A stretch of DNA of 28,586 nucleotides. Origin: a virus. Of this stretch, positions 26,174 through 28,586 are shown piece by piece; the stretch's first letter is position 1; each line of letters starts with the position of its first letter. The notes under the pieces were generated by a model. The model worked only from the letters and a program-made list of their open reading frames with translations. It had not been told where the DNA came from and ran no database searches. A program made the translations under genes and the position numbers. The DNA lies in the IMG/VR virus record IMGVR_UViG_3300029624_000205, positions 1 to 28,586 of that record; one strand, 5' to 3'.

Positions 26174-28117
26174 GTGTTTATTTGGTGTGATGTATACGAT
26201 GCCTCAGGCAATAAGCTGGGCGAGGGTCCGGTCTATACGTTGACGAGTGCGGCGATTAAACGGCGGTTGGATGCGTCGGGTAGCGTTGAATTGTCTTTCC
26301 CATTGACCGATAAGCGCGCGGTCAATTTAATTCAGAATGAACGGCGGGTACGGATTTATGTCGAGCATAATGAGGTCGTTCGGGAATTGGGGCGGGGCAT
26401 CATTCGTAAAGTCAGCAAAAGTGATGCTGAGTCGTCAGCAACGCTCACGGCTTCCGGTCCCGATGATATGAAGGAACTGACGTTCCCATCGCTGGGACGC
26501 AACCGGGCATATACCGATGAAGATTTGGACGACATCATCGATGATCTGGTGGCAGAGGCTAGCGGGTGGTCGGCGACGGTCGATGCTGGATTGGGCACGC
26601 ACTCGGTACGGTTCGATGGTGGGAATCCTTTACAGGCGGTTATCCAGATTGCCGAAGAGAAAGGGTTGCATATTCGCCCGTCACTGACAGCTAAGACGGT
26701 TGAATTTGGCGCGTTTGGCTCTGATACGGGGTTGGTGGCGTTTGGGCGGATGTCCAACATCACCTATGAGCTAGAGCAGAACGATTTAATTCTTCCCGTC
26801 GAGCGGATTGTTATCAACGAAAGCACTAAGGATGTCGTCAATTGGATTGTGCCGATTGGTGGGGGGGATGGCGACGCGGCTGTTACATTAAAAGAGGCAT
26901 ACGAGGCAGGCAACCGCACGACCGGAAATGGGTATCCATATGATATTCAGCAGGTGACAATTAACGGTCGTACAGAATACGTTATATCGGATGCGACCAG
27001 TATCAGCACCTATGGTCAGATAGAGAAAAATCCCGTCAAGTTTAATAAGATTGTGCCGATCTCGAACTCAAAGGCAAATCTCACGCTGGCATCTGAGGCA
27101 GTGTATGACGCGGCGGCGGCATGGCTTCAGCGCAAGAGTGTGAAGCTGACGACATATAAGATTAATGTGCGGAAACCACGCACCACGCTTCGACCGGGGG
27201 ATAAGATCACGCTCGATTATAAGGGGTATGTCCTGCGGGAAAATGATAGCGAGTTTGCGTTTGTGAATATCCGTGACGAGTTCTGGATTATGGAAGTCGA
27301 AGAACGGGTCTCGACCTCTGGTGTGTCGCTGGCGTTGACAATTGCCAATATTGATGAGCATCAGAAGGATGTCAAAGATGTGGTGGTCGGCGCGATTGAA
27401 GCGGTTGAAGTCAATAATACGCAGATTCAGCCGTATCCGAATGTGTGGGGGTCGGTGTATCAGCGTCAGATGGATAGTAGTCACAGCGCGGTTATCCCGG
27501 TGCGGATTGATGAGGCGGTGCTGAGTGTGCATCGATGTTCGCTGTATATCCAGACGCGACCATTCCGTACAACGGCAAGTGCAGCGAAGAGTGGTGGGTC
27601 AGCGGCGACCACGAGTGCTGCGAATGGTGACCATGACCATCAAGTCAGTGGGGGATTGTCGTATCTAGGCACATCTCCTCCGGGAACACTTTATTATTAT
27701 GGCGTGCCGTTTTTAGGCGATAATGGCAACACTATTTCGATGGTGATAGCTTCGTCAGTCAGTAACAGTTATGGCGGTCGAGATATTGAAACATTAACGA
27801 GCTCTGGCACACACACACACAATGTTAGTATCCCCAATCACACACATGATCTCGATTACGGCATTAATGATGACACGGATTATCCTGATACGGTGCGGAT
27901 TAGCATCAATGGGGTAGATCGTACCAGCGCACTCGGTGGTCCGTGGGGGGTTGGTGGGACAGCGATTGATATTGAGTTGGACATCGCGCAGTATATCGAG
28001 TCGGCGGGGACATTCCAGCAACGGCATGAGGTCGAAATCACCTGTGATTCTGGACAGGGCGAGATTGAAGTCGAGATTCAGTTGCAGGCAATTGTACAGT
28101 TCCTCAAATCGTCATAA
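26174..28117 (+). CDS. Tail hub / tail-associated protein with C-terminal HxH motifs
   Basis: A 647-residue protein starting at GTG 26174. Residues 1-400 resemble the siphophage tail hub (Gp37/Tal, gp27-like): an early ASGSVELSFPLTDKRAVNLI, RVRIYVEHNEVVRELGRGI, QAVIQIAEEKGLHIRPSL and LRPGDKITLDYKG. Residues about 420-647 are fibre-like and contain HxH pairs: H487/H489, H547/H549 and H556/H558. HxH motifs in spike and fibre tips, such as phage P2 gpV and T4 gp12, bind metal ions in trimers. No peptidase motif is evident. The protein probably closes the tail tip and carries a trimeric tip fibre. Hub assignment is likely, metal binding inferred. Confidence 0.75.
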   Translation: MFIWCDVYDASGNKLGEGPVYTLTSAAIKRRLDASGSVELSFPLTDKRAVNLIQNERRVRIYVEHNEVVRELGRGIIRKVSKSDAESSATLTASGPDDMKELTFPSLGRNRAYTDEDLDDIIDDLVAEASGWSATVDAGLGTHSVRFDGGNPLQAVIQIAEEKGLHIRPSLTAKTVEFGAFGSDTGLVAFGRMSNITYELEQNDLILPVERIVINESTKDVVNWIVPIGGGDGDAAVTLKEAYEAGNRTTGNGYPYDIQQVTINGRTEYVISDATSISTYGQIEKNPVKFNKIVPISNSKANLTLASEAVYDAAAAWLQRKSVKLTTYKINVRKPRTTLRPGDKITLDYKGYVLRENDSEFAFVNIRDEFWIMEVEERVSTSGVSLALTIANIDEHQKDVKDVVVGAIEAVEVNNTQIQPYPNVWGSVYQRQMDSSHSAVIPVRIDEAVLSVHRCSLYIQTRPFRTTASAAKSGGSAATTSAANGDHDHQVSGGLSYLGTSPPGTLYYYGVPFLGDNGNTISMVIASSVSNSYGGRDIETLTSSGTHTHNVSIPNHTHDLDYGINDDTDYPDTVRISINGVDRTSALGGPWGVGGTAIDIELDIAQYIESAGTFQQRHEVEITCDSGQGEIEVEIQLQAIVQFLKSS

Positions 28118-28146
28118 GTGACATTGTGGAAGTGTTATGATAGAAT
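28118..28146 (+). promoter_or_regulatory. Promoter for the membrane protein gene
   Basis: GTGACA (28118-28123) and TAGAAT (28141-28146), 17 nt apart, match 5/6 and 5/6 of the sigma-70 consensus. TG at 28138-28139 gives an extended -10. This is the best promoter match in the window, 33 nt before the gene at 28179. Confidence 0.6.
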
Positions 28147-28178
28147 AAATAATAGAACAAATGATCTAGGATTTATCA

Positions 28179-28586
28179 ATGGAATTACTACGGAGATGGA
28201 TACCACAAGAGAATAATCATAATCGGTTAGATCGCACGTTTTGGCATGTTGTCTGTCTGCTGATTATGTTGCAGGGCATTGGCATTCTGAGTAATGTCGA
28301 CGTGGGGGTACAAAATTTTGTCCCGGCGATTACACACGGGGTTGTGTCGCCTCATGTGTATGGGTTGCTTTTCTTCGGTGGGGCATGTTATGCGCTTGGG
28401 CTGGGTGGACACCGCTCGACGACTGCGCGAACGATTATCCTCTCGCTGATTCTAGTTCATGTTCTTGGATACATCAGTATTTTTGCTGGTGACCCTGAGT
28501 CTTATTCGGCATCACCTATCACCTTATATGCGCTTACAGGGGTCGCATTGATATACATTTCGGCAAGGATCCCTGTGAATGACTGA
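28179..28586 (+). CDS. Four-helix membrane protein, unknown function
   Basis: A 135-residue protein with a basic N-terminus and four hydrophobic segments at about 22-42 (HVVCLLIMLQGIGIL), 59-78 (YGLLFFGGACYALGLG), 84-103 (IILSLILVHVLGYISIF) and 111-130. The ATG is preceded by AGGAT. A membrane protein at the end of the tail cluster, with its own promoter, could be a holin or a superinfection-exclusion protein, but holins are usually shorter and followed by an endolysin, which is not in view. No family is recognised. The gene ends exactly at the window edge with TGA. Confidence 0.6.
   Translation: MELLRRWIPQENNHNRLDRTFWHVVCLLIMLQGIGILSNVDVGVQNFVPAITHGVVSPHVYGLLFFGGACYALGLGGHRSTTARTIILSLILVHVLGYISIFAGDPESYSASPITLYALTGVALIYISARIPVND

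Overview
The window is a siphovirus-type prophage or phage morphogenesis region of about 51% GC by eye. Its head-gene operon is interrupted by a complete diversity-generating retroelement (DGR) whose targets are immune-receptor-like proteins. No rRNA, tRNA, integrase or terminase is visible, so the window is an internal slice. The terminase is expected to the left. The host cannot be named with certainty. Large TIR-NACHT-FGE receptors diversified by a DGR are known mainly from large-genome, often filamentous or multicellular bacteria (Cyanobacteria, Chloroflexota, some Proteobacteria). The degenerate palindromic intergenic repeats around the DGR fit Chloroflexota or a similar host. This host assignment is inference.

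Layout. Positions 1-654 (minus) hold the 5' part of a protein with an effector-associated-like domain and a TIR domain; it runs off the left edge. Positions 800-3423 (plus) encode the portal and the SPP1 gp7/Mu F-like minor head protein. Positions 3592-12500 are the DGR island: target 1 (plus, TIR-NACHT-FGE fold, 3592-6942), reverse transcriptase (minus, 7027-8097), Avd (plus, 8096-8434), template repeat TR (read on minus, 8693-8813) with its own likely promoter, and target 2 (minus, 9045-12500). The head operon resumes at 12788 with a protease-scaffold protein, decoration protein and major capsid protein. A glycosyltransferase, three neck proteins, an antisense homing-endonuclease-like gene (17800-18939), tail terminator, tail tube, tail assembly chaperone with a frameshift-type overlap, tape measure, distal tail protein, a fibre-like protein, a small protein, a tail hub with HxH motifs and a four-helix membrane protein follow to 28586.

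The DGR can be read directly. The 121-bp TR carries 15 AAC/AAT codons. Both variable regions (VR1 6809-6928, VR2 9059-9179) match it without gaps. Every difference (12 in VR1, 17 in VR2) falls on a TR adenine, and the rest of the repeat is unchanged. The reverse transcriptase has YVDD and the DGR-type IGNLTSQ motif. Because only NNC/NNT codons can arise, no stop can be introduced.

Working model: the RT and Avd copy TR RNA with adenine mutagenesis into the C-terminal ligand-binding face of two paralogous receptors. Ligand binding would then trigger NACHT oligomerisation and a TIR effector. Placement inside the head operon of a phage suggests a prophage-borne, self-diversifying defence or superinfection-exclusion system. 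Alternatively it is a host immune island that landed in a prophage. The sequence shows the DGR and the domains; the immune role is inference.
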